Source: JBFXAM01 sp050184295
GTDB taxonomy: Bacteria > Planctomycetota > Phycisphaerae > UBA1845 > Fen-1342
Direction of reading: 5' to 3'
Assembly (NCBI GenBank): GCA_050184295.1
Contig: JBFXAM010000006.1
Location: 15,960 to 79,959, forward strand
Length of the DNA stretch: 64,000 bases
The notes beneath the pieces are model-generated. The model was not told where the DNA came from and made no database searches. It saw only the letters and a list, made by a program, of their open reading frames with translations. The translations under genes and the position numbers were made by a program. Positions 51,278 through 59,617 of the stretch are shown here, in pieces. Each line of letters begins with the position of its first letter. Within the stretch, counting starts at the first letter, position 1.

Positions 51278-53335
51278 ATGCCGAATCGCAACGACATCCT
51301 CTCCATCGTCGACAAGAACCTCGACAGCGGCCGCTTCCGCCAGCAACACTGGGAAGGGTCGTTCTACGAGTACCTCGACGCCGTCACCGCGCGCCCGCAA
51401 ATCGCGCGCAACGCGTTTCAGCGCATTTATGACATGATCCTCCACTTCGGCACGCGCAAGTACACGTATCTGAAAGAGGAATACGTCCACTACAACTTCT
51501 TCGACGATCCCATCGACAACGGCCAGGACGGCATCTTCGGCCTCGACAGCGCCATCATGCGGCTGGTCGACGTCTTCAAGTCCGCGGCCCGCGGCTATGG
51601 CTCCGAACGCCGCATCCTGCTGCTCCACGGCCCGGTCGGGTCGAGCAAGAGCACGCTCGTGCGCCTGGTGAAAAAAGGCCTCGAGCACTATTCACAGCTC
51701 GAAGAGGGCGCGCTGTACACGTTCGCGTGGAAGCTCAAGGACGAGGACGGCGAGGCCGAGCTGTATCCCTGCCCGATGCACGAGGAGCCGCTCAAGCTCA
51801 TCCCCCGCCGCGTCCGCGCCGAAGTTCTCGCCACGATCAACGTCGACCTGCCCGAGGACAAGCAGGTCCGCGTCGACGGCGACCTCGACCCGTTCTGTCG
51901 CCGGATGTTCGAGGACTTGCTGCTGCGCTACGGCGGCGACTGGCGCCAGGTCGTGGAGCACGTCACCGTGCGGCGCCTGATCCTGAGCGAGAAGGACCGC
52001 CGCGGCGTCGGCACGTTTCAGCCCAAGGACGAGAAGAACCAGGATTCGACCGAGCTGACCGGCGACATCAACTATCGCAAGATCGCGCAGTATGGCAGCG
52101 ACAGCGACCCGCGGGCGTTCAACTTCGACGGCGAGCTGAACATCGCCAATCGGGGGCTGTGCGAGTTCATCGAGGTGCTCAAGCTGGACGTCGCGTTCTT
52201 GTATGACCTGCTGGGCGCGTCGCAGGAGCACACGATCAAGCCCAAGAAGTTCGCGCAGACGGATATCGACGAGGTGATCATCGGGCACACCAACGAGCCC
52301 GAGTACAAGAAGCTCCAGAGCAACGAGCTGATGGAGGCTTTCCGCGACCGCACGATCAAGATCGACATCCCCTACAACACGCGCCTCAGCGACGAGATCA
52401 AGATCTACGACAAGGACTTCGGCAAGACCAAGGTCCGTGGCATCCACATCGCGCCGCACACGATCGAGATGGCCGCGATGTGGGCCGTGCTGACGCGCTT
52501 GGAGGAGCCCAAGAAAGCCGGCCTGACGCTCATGCAGAAGCTCAAGCTCTACGACGGCAAGAACATCCCCGGCTACACGGAAGACAGTGTCCGCGAGCTG
52601 CGCGGCGAGGCCCGGCGCGAGGGCATGCAGGGCATCAGCCCGCGCTACATCCAGGACAAGGTCTCGAACTGCCTCGTCAGCGAGGAGGCCCAGCACGAGC
52701 GCTGCATCAATCCCTTCATGGTGCTCAACGAGATCGAGGAGGGCCTCTCGCATCACTCGCTGCTCAACGACGACGAGCTGAAGAAGCGCTACATCGAGCT
52801 GCTGAGCGTGGTGCGCGACGAGTACGAGGACATTCTCAAGGCCGAGGTGCAGCGCGCCATCAGCGCCGACGAGGACGCGATCAACCGCCTCGCCACAAAC
52901 TACATCGAGAACGTCCGCGCATACACCCAGCACGAGAAGGTGCGGAACAAGTTCACCGGCCGCGAGGAGGAGCCCGACGAGCGCCTCATGCGCAGCATCG
53001 AGGAGAAAATCGACATCCCCGAGAGCCGCAAGGAGGACTTCCGCCACGAGATCATGAATTACATCGGGGCCCTCGCGCTCGACGGCAAGAAGTTCGAGTA
53101 TCACACCAACGCGCGCCTGCACAAGGCGCTCGAGCTCAAGCTCTTCGAGGACAGCCGAGACACCATCAAGCTCAAGAACGTCGTCAGTGGCGTGATCGAC
53201 GACGAGACCCAGGCCAAGATCGACGTCGTGAAGCAGCGCCTGATCAAGTTCTTCGGCTATAACGAAACCAGCGCCACCGACGTGCTGAACTACGTCGCGA
53301 GCATCTTCGCCCGCGGCGACGCCAAGAAGTCCTGA
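51278..53335 (+). CDS. prkA: PrkA-type serine protein kinase (YeaG family)
   Basis: 685 aa, the usual length. The N-terminal AAA module has P-loop GPVGSSKST (residues 118-126) and the rest of the PrkA core, including QPKDEKNQDSTELTGDINYRK, FNFDGELNIANRGLCEFIEVLK, GHTNEPEYKKLQ and RTIKIDIPYNTR. The C-terminal part is the PrkA-specific kinase-like region (ALDGKKFEYHTNARLHKALELKLFED). PrkA proteins are cytosolic stress- and sporulation-linked kinases, found with YeaH (DUF444) and often SpoVR. Here DUF444 is 2.5 kb downstream. ATG 51278 has GGAGG 8 nt upstream. Confidence 0.97.
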   Translation: MPNRNDILSIVDKNLDSGRFRQQHWEGSFYEYLDAVTARPQIARNAFQRIYDMILHFGTRKYTYLKEEYVHYNFFDDPIDNGQDGIFGLDSAIMRLVDVFKSAARGYGSERRILLLHGPVGSSKSTLVRLVKKGLEHYSQLEEGALYTFAWKLKDEDGEAELYPCPMHEEPLKLIPRRVRAEVLATINVDLPEDKQVRVDGDLDPFCRRMFEDLLLRYGGDWRQVVEHVTVRRLILSEKDRRGVGTFQPKDEKNQDSTELTGDINYRKIAQYGSDSDPRAFNFDGELNIANRGLCEFIEVLKLDVAFLYDLLGASQEHTIKPKKFAQTDIDEVIIGHTNEPEYKKLQSNELMEAFRDRTIKIDIPYNTRLSDEIKIYDKDFGKTKVRGIHIAPHTIEMAAMWAVLTRLEEPKKAGLTLMQKLKLYDGKNIPGYTEDSVRELRGEARREGMQGISPRYIQDKVSNCLVSEEAQHERCINPFMVLNEIEEGLSHHSLLNDDELKKRYIELLSVVRDEYEDILKAEVQRAISADEDAINRLATNYIENVRAYTQHEKVRNKFTGREEEPDERLMRSIEEKIDIPESRKEDFRHEIMNYIGALALDGKKFEYHTNARLHKALELKLFEDSRDTIKLKNVVSGVIDDETQAKIDVVKQRLIKFFGYNETSATDVLNYVASIFARGDAKKS

Positions 53336-53438
53336 GCCGCGCCTTGCGCGCGCCATACGGGCGCCGCGCGGGACGCGTGGCGTCCGCAGCGGGGAGGCCG
53401 AGCGGCTTGAACCCGCGCGCCGCGCCGTGCGACGCCTC

Positions 53439-53798
53439 TCAGCTCTTCTTCTGGGCCGGCGCCTCGGTGAGTTGCTCCGGCGGCGTCGGCAGCTCCGGCC
53501 CGATCACGTCGCGCATCCGATGCCGCATCAGCCGAAAACGCCACAACCCGACGAACAGCACGACCGCGCCAGCAGCGATCAGAAGCCAGCCCAGGATCTC
53601 GGCCGAGGCCTGCTCGAGAAAGCGGATCGCCGACGCACCCAGCGCCGCTAACGCCAGCGCCAGGTGGATGTACGCCAGCAGCGTCCGATCGCCGGAGAGC
53701 ATCGTCCGATCGATCGCCAGGTAGTCGCGCAGCTCCAACTTTTGTTTCGTAAACCGCGAATAAGGCGAGGGCGGCGGCTTGCGGGGGACGCGAGCCAT
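53439..53798 (-). CDS. DUF202 membrane protein (YidH-like)
   Basis: 119 aa. After a short basic start, RDYLAIDRTMLSGDRTLLAYIHLALALAALG is the DUF202 signature; a second membrane helix (EILGWLLIAAGAVVLFVGLW) and a basic RFRLMRHRMRD follow. Two to three membrane spans in all. Function unknown. It is opposite to prkA and the SLC13 gene. Confidence 0.85.
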   Translation of the reverse strand: MARVPRKPPPSPYSRFTKQKLELRDYLAIDRTMLSGDRTLLAYIHLALALAALGASAIRFLEQASAEILGWLLIAAGAVVLFVGLWRFRLMRHRMRDVIGPELPTPPEQLTEAPAQKKS

Positions 53799-53945
53799 GC
53801 GAAGATGCTCCTCGTGGACGGCGCGCCCGTTCGATGGGCGCCCGGGGCAATCACGCGCACGGCGACAATCCGCCTCCGTGCGGCTGAATGTCCGGATTGC
53901 TGGTTCGTGTCCGCCGACGCATCGTCGAGTCTAGCGAGCGGCCCG

Positions 53946-55730
53946 ATGACCGAGCAAGTTTACGTCCTGATCGTGCTCGCCGCCGCGCTGGGTCTGTTTC
54001 TCTGGGAGCGTTGGCGCTACGACATCGTCGCGGTCGCCGCGCTGCTCGCGCTCGCATTGCCCGGTATCGTGCCCACGGAGCGCGTCTTCAGCGGCTTCGC
54101 CAACCCGGCCGTCGTCACCGTTGTCGCCGTTCTCATCATCGGCCGCGCCCTCACCAACGCCGGCGTCGTCGACCTCGTCAGCCGCTTGCTGCTGGGCGTC
54201 GGCGGCGGGCTGGTGCTCCAACTCGCCCTGCTCTGCACGCTCATCACGCTGCTCTCGGCGTTTCTCAACAATGTCGGCGCGCTCACACTGCTGTTGCCGG
54301 TCGCGTTGCGCATGGCCCGTTCGCGCGGCGTGTCGCCTTCGCTCTATCTCATGCCGCTGGCGTTCTGCTCGCTGCTCGGCGGCATGACGACGCTCATCGG
54401 CACGCCGCCCAACCTGCTCATCGCCGACTTTCGCGCGCGAGTCGCCGGCCAGCCGTTCGGCGTGTTCGACTTCACGCCAGTCGGCGCCGCGGTCGCGCTG
54501 ACTGGCGTCATGTTCATCGTGCTCGTCGGCTGGCGCCTGCTCCCGCGCCGCGCCGGCGCCCACTCGACCGACGAGCTGTTTGAGATCAGCAGCTACGTGA
54601 CCGAGTTGAGCGTCCCGGACGAGTCGCCCGCCATCGGCACGCGCATCCGCGACCTTGCCGGCACGGTCAAGGACGTCGAGTTCGTCATCGGCGGCATCAT
54701 CCGCAACGGCGACCGCGTCGAGCTGCCGACCGGCGTCGAACGTCTCGCCGCCGGCGACCGCCTCATTGTCGAGGCCGCCCCCGACGCGATCGGGAAGCTC
54801 ACCGAGGCCGCCAAGCTCAAGCTCGTCGGCGATGAGCAACGTCTGAAGGAGCCGCTCCGCTCCGAGGATGTAAGCCTGGTCGAGGCGATCGTCACGCCGA
54901 CCGGGTACCTCGTCAACCGCACCGCCCAGAGCGTGAGCCTGCGCTGGCGCTTCGGCGTCAACCTGCTCGCCGTGGCGCGCCAGGGCGCGCGCCTCAAGCG
55001 TGGGCTCAAGCAGGTGCGTTTCCGAGCCGGCGACATCCTGCTGCTTCAGGTTCCGACCGAACGCCTCAGCGATGCCTTGACCGCGATCGGGTGTCTGCCG
55101 CTCGCCGGGCGCGACATTCGGCTCGGCGCGCCCCGCCGCCTGCTGATGGTGGTGCTCGTGTTCGTCGCCGCCATTCTGTTGGCCGCGTTCGGCGTGCTCC
55201 GCGCGGACGTCGCGTTCATGGCCGCGGCGCTCATTTATGTGCTCAGCTCAGCGCTGACGCTGCGCGAGCTTTACGACAGCGTCGAGTGGCCGATCGTGGT
55301 TCTGCTCGGCGCCATGATCCCCGTCGGCGACGGACTCGACTCGAGTGGAGCCGCCGCACTACTGGCGGGCCAGATTGTGCGCCTCGCCGACGTGTGGCCC
55401 CCGTGGGCGCTGGTCGCGCTGGTGCTCGTCATCGCGATGTTCCTTTCCGACGTGATCAACAACGCGGCGACCGTCGTTGTGCTCGCACCGGTCGCGATCG
55501 GACTGGCCCACGGACTCGGACATTCGCCGGACCCGTACCTGATGGCGGTCGCCGTCGGCGCATCCTGCGCCTTCCTCACACCGATCGGCCACCAGTCGAA
55601 CACGCTCGTCATGAGCCCCGGCGGGTATCGCTTCGGCGACTACTGGAAGCTCGGGCTGCCGCTCGAAGTGCTCGTGCCGCTGGTCGCGGTGCCCGTGTTG
55701 CTGTGGGCCTGGCCACTGAAGCCCACGTGA
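53946..55730 (+). CDS. SLC13-type permease with two TrkA-C (RCK) domains
   Basis: 594 aa. Twelve or so hydrophobic segments; N-terminal half TERVFSGFANPAVVTVVAVL and FLNNVGALTLLLPVAL with GTPPNLLIADFR, the anion-binding loop of the DASS/ArsB-like family. The central cytosolic region has two TrkA-C-like domains (residues about 215-280 and 300-375). The C-terminal half repeats the fold: AMFLSDVINNAATVVVLAPVAIGLA and HQSNTLVMSPGGY. Members carry dicarboxylates, sulfate or other anions, driven by sodium or protons; substrate unknown. ATG 53946 is the first Met before the first helix; a longer frame upstream is antisense to DUF202. Confidence 0.9.
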   Translation: MTEQVYVLIVLAAALGLFLWERWRYDIVAVAALLALALPGIVPTERVFSGFANPAVVTVVAVLIIGRALTNAGVVDLVSRLLLGVGGGLVLQLALLCTLITLLSAFLNNVGALTLLLPVALRMARSRGVSPSLYLMPLAFCSLLGGMTTLIGTPPNLLIADFRARVAGQPFGVFDFTPVGAAVALTGVMFIVLVGWRLLPRRAGAHSTDELFEISSYVTELSVPDESPAIGTRIRDLAGTVKDVEFVIGGIIRNGDRVELPTGVERLAAGDRLIVEAAPDAIGKLTEAAKLKLVGDEQRLKEPLRSEDVSLVEAIVTPTGYLVNRTAQSVSLRWRFGVNLLAVARQGARLKRGLKQVRFRAGDILLLQVPTERLSDALTAIGCLPLAGRDIRLGAPRRLLMVVLVFVAAILLAAFGVLRADVAFMAAALIYVLSSALTLRELYDSVEWPIVVLLGAMIPVGDGLDSSGAAALLAGQIVRLADVWPPWALVALVLVIAMFLSDVINNAATVVVLAPVAIGLAHGLGHSPDPYLMAVAVGASCAFLTPIGHQSNTLVMSPGGYRFGDYWKLGLPLEVLVPLVAVPVLLWAWPLKPT

Positions 55731-55858
55731 TCCGCCGTCGCGGCACGCGGAACGGACGCCCGCCGACCGTTCACGTCATCGCGGCCCGCGCCACCGCGTT
55801 CAACTCAACCGATGCCAGTCGGCGGCCGATAAGTTTCGTGGCTCCACCCGCGCGGGGT

Positions 55859-55864
55859 TACAAT
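55859..55864 (+). promoter_or_regulatory. Candidate -10 box for the DUF444 gene
   Basis: TACAAT ending 9 nt before the ATG at 55874, with no ribosome site between, so the mRNA is near-leaderless if this is used. Confidence 0.45.
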
Positions 55865-55873
55865 TAAGACATC

Positions 55874-56971
55874 ATGGTTCTACGCATCGAAAAAGACCAC
55901 CAGCGCTTCCGCCAGATCGTCAAGGGTCGAATCCGTGGCGACCTGCGGAAGTTCCTCACGCGCGGCGAACTCATCGGCTCCGAGGGCAAGAAGCTCATCA
56001 GCATCCCCGTTCGCGGGATCGACCTGCCGCACTTTCGCTACGGCGACAACAACGACGGCGGCGTCGGGCAAGGCGAAGCCCAGCCCGGACAGCCCGTCGA
56101 CCAGGACGGCGGCGCCGGCGTCGGCGGCGAAGAGCCCGGCCAACACCTGCTCGAAGTCGAGGTTACGCTCGACGAACTCGCCGACATCCTCGGCGAGGAA
56201 CTCCAGCTCCCACGCATCGAACCGCGCGGCCGCCACAATATCACGACCACGAAGGACCGCTACAGCAGCATCCGCCAGACCGGACCCGAGTCGCTACGGC
56301 ATTTCAAGCGAACCTTCCGCCGCGCTCTGCGCCGCATGATCATGTCCGGGGCCTACGACGAGAAAAACCCGAGCATCATCTTCGAGCGGCGCGACAAGGT
56401 CTATCGCAGTTGGAAGCCCGTCAAGCTGCCGCAGAGCAACGCGGTCATTGTCTACATGATGGACGTGTCCGGCTCGATGGGACACGAGCAGAAAGAGCTC
56501 GTGCGATTGGAGGCGTTCTGGATCGACACGTGGCTGCGACGAAATTACGACGGGATCGAGAGCCGCTACATCGTTCACGACGTGAACGCGAAGGAAGTCG
56601 ACCGCGAGACGTTCTTTCGGCTGCGCGAAGACGGCGGCACCAAGATCAGCAGCGCCTTTCGCACATGCCGCGAGCTGCTCGACAAGCACTACAGCCCGGA
56701 CGAATGGAACATCTATCTGTTCCACTTCTCCGACGGCGACAATTCGAGCGAGAGCGACTCGCGCGAGTGCTGCAAGATGCTCCGCGAGCACCTGCTGCCC
56801 TTCAGCAACCAGTTCGGCTACTGCCAGGTCGCGAGCGCTTACGGCAGCGGCAATTTCATCAATGTTCTGCGCGAACACCTGAACGACGTGGAGAACATGG
56901 TCACGTCGCGCGTGAACACGAAGGACGACATCTACGACAGCATCAAGGCGTTCTTCGCGAAGGGGCGCTGA
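55874..56971 (+). CDS. DUF444 family protein (YeaH-like, vWA-containing)
   Basis: 365 aa. The N-terminal part has FRQIVKGRIRGDLRKFL and IPVRGIDLPHFRYGDNNDGGVGQG, as in YeaH; the C-terminal half is a vWA-like domain with MIDAS DVSGS (residues 197-201) and HFSDGDNSSESDS. YeaH works with the PrkA kinase YeaG in stress and stationary-phase physiology. prkA is 2.5 kb upstream on the same strand, with DUF202 (opposite) and SLC13 genes between. Translation of the next gene starts one base after the stop (TGA-C-GTG), so the two are tightly coupled. SpoVR is not seen. Confidence 0.93.
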   Translation: MVLRIEKDHQRFRQIVKGRIRGDLRKFLTRGELIGSEGKKLISIPVRGIDLPHFRYGDNNDGGVGQGEAQPGQPVDQDGGAGVGGEEPGQHLLEVEVTLDELADILGEELQLPRIEPRGRHNITTTKDRYSSIRQTGPESLRHFKRTFRRALRRMIMSGAYDEKNPSIIFERRDKVYRSWKPVKLPQSNAVIVYMMDVSGSMGHEQKELVRLEAFWIDTWLRRNYDGIESRYIVHDVNAKEVDRETFFRLREDGGTKISSAFRTCRELLDKHYSPDEWNIYLFHFSDGDNSSESDSRECCKMLREHLLPFSNQFGYCQVASAYGSGNFINVLREHLNDVENMVTSRVNTKDDIYDSIKAFFAKGR

Positions 56972-56972
56972 C

Positions 56973-58256
56973 GTGGCGGACCACCACGCGCTTCATATTC
57001 GCATTACACGTAATCAATGGGACAACGACGCCGCCGACATGCGCTCGACGCTTCAGACGTGGGAATGGCGGTGGCAGCAGGCTCGAACACGCGGCGCGGT
57101 CCTGCTCGACTTCTCTGAAGTGAACGTCATGGAGCCTTGGGCGATCGCGCTGTTCGCTTGTTTCGGACTCGCGCTTCAACGCGACGGCGTTCGGGTCGAT
57201 GTCGCGCTCGACAACACCAACCCGGTCAACCAGCAGCTTGAGACCGACGGAATCCGCGACGTGCTGTCGCGCGGCGCGCCGGCGCGCGCCGCCGACCTCG
57301 ATCTAACCAGCACCGGACTGTACCTGCTGCACTCCATCGCCGACGGAGAGCGCTTCGCGCGCCGCGCGGCTGCCCTCGTCCGCTCTGCCGACGCCGCCTC
57401 CGGCGATCACGTGCAGTACTGCGTCGGCGAGCTCGCGCGCAACGTCGTTCAGCACGCCGATTCGCCCGGTGGGGGCGTCGCGCTCGCGCGACGCGCTCCG
57501 CACGGCGGGGCGCTGCAGATTGCCGTCTGCGATGCCGGACGCGGCGTCCGGGCTTCGCTCGCACCTTTCTACACGGAGGTGCAGACCGATCTCGAAGCGC
57601 TGCGCCTGGCCACGCTGCCGCACACCAGCGGCGCTGTTCCGCCGGGGCCGTATGGAAGCTTTGAGAATATGGGCCTTGGACTTTTCATCTCGAAGGAAAT
57701 CGCCTGGCGCACGGGTGGCGGATTCTGGCTGGCATCGGGGAGCGCGCTGCTTGGCGTCCGCGACAGCGAACACAACGGCCCGCAGCGTGTCCATCGTCGC
57801 ATCGAGCCGTGGAACGGCACGCTGGCTGCCGTTCACCTGCCCGACCCGACTCCAACGGATTTTCAGGACGTGCTCGAGGTATGCCTGAAAGCGGCGAGCG
57901 ACGTGCAGCGGGATCCGGCCAGCGTCGGACTCGAATTCCTCGACGCATCCGCGGAGCTGTCTGACGACACCATGCGAATCGCCGTCGCACCGATCCAGGA
58001 CGACCTGGTCGGCACGCACGCGCTGCGTCGCGATCAACTCCAACCGGCGCTTGTCGCCGGGCGTCAGGTCGCGCTCGAACTCCGGGATGTCCGCTTCCTG
58101 TCGACGTCGATCGCACAGGCGCTGCTTGGCGACGCGTTTCGCCAGCCCGGCAGCCTGACCAAACTGGTCTTCCTGAACGCCTCCAAGTCGACGCAGCTTG
58201 CGATCCGTGCTGTTGCCGCGCTCGCGAAAGCAACGTATCGGCTGCGCCCCAGCTAA
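56973..58256 (+). CDS. STAS-like / GHKL ATPase / STAS-like (DUF4325-like) fusion protein
   Basis: 427 aa, start GTG one nt after the DUF444 stop. Residues about 1-95 look like a STAS domain (GAVLLDFSEVNVMEPWAIAL). Residues about 140-265 are an anti-sigma-type HATPase: N-box ELARNVVQHA (Glu153, Asn157, His161), G1 DAGRG (187-191) and G2 NMGLGLFISKEIA (232-244). Residues about 335-425 are a DUF4325-like STAS-type domain (LVGTHALRRDQL, VALELRDVRFLSTSIAQALL). Such parts act in partner-switching signalling, where an ATPase phosphorylates or binds a STAS antagonist. The role is probably tied to DUF444/PrkA. The stop overlaps the convergent gene by 4 nt. Confidence 0.75.
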   Translation: MADHHALHIRITRNQWDNDAADMRSTLQTWEWRWQQARTRGAVLLDFSEVNVMEPWAIALFACFGLALQRDGVRVDVALDNTNPVNQQLETDGIRDVLSRGAPARAADLDLTSTGLYLLHSIADGERFARRAAALVRSADAASGDHVQYCVGELARNVVQHADSPGGGVALARRAPHGGALQIAVCDAGRGVRASLAPFYTEVQTDLEALRLATLPHTSGAVPPGPYGSFENMGLGLFISKEIAWRTGGGFWLASGSALLGVRDSEHNGPQRVHRRIEPWNGTLAAVHLPDPTPTDFQDVLEVCLKAASDVQRDPASVGLEFLDASAELSDDTMRIAVAPIQDDLVGTHALRRDQLQPALVAGRQVALELRDVRFLSTSIAQALLGDAFRQPGSLTKLVFLNASKSTQLAIRAVAALAKATYRLRPS

Positions 58257-59110
58257 GCCTCGCTGGAGCGGCGGCTGAGCCCTCGCTCGCTCGGAGCATC
58301 CGGGAAACTCACGACGCTCGTGAAACGTCCTGCCAGCGACAGCTCCGCAACGTTCTCGCCGCGGAACACGACTTGCCCATTCGGCGCCGCGACCTGCCAG
58401 CGCGCCCGCGTCCAGCCGTGGAGCTGCTGCGGCGCGCCGTCGAGCGTAAGCGGCATGTTGGGCATGTGCTGCTGCGCGTTGCCGATGTGCTCCGAAAGCT
58501 CGCATAGATTGTCGGTGCACGCGAACGACGAGCGGAAGCGCACCGCCGGCTCGCAACACGACGCCAGCCGGCGCTCGCGCGCCGCGGCGTCCTTCTCGCC
58601 CCAGGCGGCGAAGTACGCGGACCACGCGGCCGTCGCGCCCTCCGCGTACTGCGCGTCCGCGGCCAGCTTTGCGAGCATGGTCGCGTAGTGCCGCCAGCCG
58701 CCGAGCGCGCCGCGACGCGCCTCGGGCGTCGGCAGACCCGCGTGACGCAGCGTCACGATCGTTCCGCCTGCCGCCTCTTCGAGCGTGATCTCGATGTGGG
58801 TCGACCCCGGCGGAATCCCCTGCGTGCCCGACTCGTAGCCCCACGTCAGCGCCACGCGCCGCGGCGGGTCGATGGCCGTGATTTCGCCGCGCGCCAGGTG
58901 TCCGCCGGGATACTCGACGCGTACGGCGCCGCCGACCCGCGGCTCGATCTTCGTTCCTGCCAGCGGCGCCTGGCCCGCATATGCGCCGATCCACGCCGCG
59001 AAGCGTTCCGCCTCGCTCAGGAATCTCCACACGGTCGCGGGCTTCGCCGCGATCAGAACGCTGACACGCACTTCGCGGTCGTCGATTGAATCAGCCCTGC
59101 GCGTGGTCAT
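58253..59110 (-). CDS. AHSA1 (SRPBCC) domain fused to NTF2/SnoaL-like domain
   Basis: 285 aa. Residues about 14-150 are AHSA1/SRPBCC: VSVLIAAKPATVWRFLSEAERFAAWIG, VEYPGGHLARGEITAIDPPRRVALTWGYE, IEITLEEAAGGTIVTLRHAGLP. Residues about 165-275 look NTF2-like: AYFAAWGEKDAAARERRLASC, AVRFRSSFACTDNLCELSEHI, QQHMPNM, VVFRGENVAELSLAGRFTSVV. ArsR regulators often precede AHSA1 genes, as here with a 4-nt ATGA overlap and therefore coupled translation. Start ATG 59110 has AGGAG 6 nt upstream. Ligand unknown; SRPBCC pockets bind hydrophobic small molecules. Confidence 0.85.
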   Translation of the reverse strand: MTTRRADSIDDREVRVSVLIAAKPATVWRFLSEAERFAAWIGAYAGQAPLAGTKIEPRVGGAVRVEYPGGHLARGEITAIDPPRRVALTWGYESGTQGIPPGSTHIEITLEEAAGGTIVTLRHAGLPTPEARRGALGGWRHYATMLAKLAADAQYAEGATAAWSAYFAAWGEKDAAARERRLASCCEPAVRFRSSFACTDNLCELSEHIGNAQQHMPNMPLTLDGAPQQLHGWTRARWQVAAPNGQVVFRGENVAELSLAGRFTSVVSFPDAPSERGLSRRSSEA

Positions 59111-59583
59111 GTTTGCTCCTGGTCGACACGCGATCTCAGGGACCGCGCCGCCCGGCGCGAGCGCGGTCCGGAACCCAAGGCGGAACGCCCGCGGCGCTGC
59201 CGTTCCCGCGCCGGCGTCGATCGCGACGCGCCGCGCGTGCGGCCGGCTCGGCGTTCCTGCGCGTTCAGCTGCCGCTGCTCGTCCTCCGCCAGCCGCTTCA
59301 GCGTGGCGAGTTTGTCGCTCCACATCGCCTCCAGCGCCGCCGCCAACGGACCCAGCGCCGCGCGATCCGCCACGTAGAGCACGCGCCGCCCTTCGCGCCG
59401 CGCACGCACGAGCCCGGACTTTCGCAGCACGGCGAGATGCTGCGAAACCGCCCCGAACGTGACGCGGAACCGGCCCGCGATCTGCCCCGCCGGCAGTTCG
59501 TCCGTCCAAACCAGCCGCAGCATCTCCAGCCGCTTGGGCTCGGCGAGCACGGACAGCGCGGCGGGGACTGGGGTGTACGACAT
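59107..59583 (-). CDS. ArsR-family transcriptional regulator
   Basis: 158 aa. A winged helix in the N-terminal 95 residues: LSVLAEPKRLEMLRLV, GQIAGRFRVTFGAVSQHLAVLRKSGLVRARREGRRVLYVAD (recognition helix VSQHLAVLRKSG). No Cys metal cluster, so it is not an arsenic or metal sensor of the classic type. The C-terminal 50 residues are basic and disordered. It overlaps the AHSA1-fusion gene by 4 nt (ATGA), the usual regulator plus AHSA1 layout. A perfect-spaced AT-rich inverted repeat sits just before the ATG and probably serves as its own operator. Confidence 0.92.
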   Translation of the reverse strand: MSYTPVPAALSVLAEPKRLEMLRLVWTDELPAGQIAGRFRVTFGAVSQHLAVLRKSGLVRARREGRRVLYVADRAALGPLAAALEAMWSDKLATLKRLAEDEQRQLNAQERRAGRTRGASRSTPARERQRRGRSALGSGPRSRRAARSLRSRVDQEQT

Positions 59584-59585
59584 GT

Positions 59586-59613
59586 CAATACTTTAGATTA
59601 TGCTAAAATATTG
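59586..59613 (-). promoter_or_regulatory. Operator: 11-bp inverted repeat before arsR
   Basis: Arms caatactttag (59586-59596) and ctaaaatattg (59603-59613) match at 10 of 11 positions with a 6-nt gap (attatg). It is far more AT-rich than the surroundings and lies 2 nt before the ArsR start codon. It covers both the spacer and the -10 box of the promoter, so bound ArsR would block polymerase. Confidence 0.65.
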
Positions 59614-59617
59614 TCAA
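59590..59617 (-). promoter_or_regulatory. Promoter for arsR/AHSA1 operon (leaderless)
   Basis: A perfect -35 TTGACA (59617-59612) and TAAAGT (59595-59590, four of six to TATAAT) with 16-nt spacing. The expected start of transcription is at or next to the A of the ATG (59583). There is no ribosome site, so arsR would be read from a leaderless mRNA. Confidence 0.6.

Noticed and set aside
51692..53356. 554-codon open frame on the minus strand across prkA
   Set aside because: It is the antisense shadow of PrkA; leucine/valine/aspartate-rich text without a recognisable domain.
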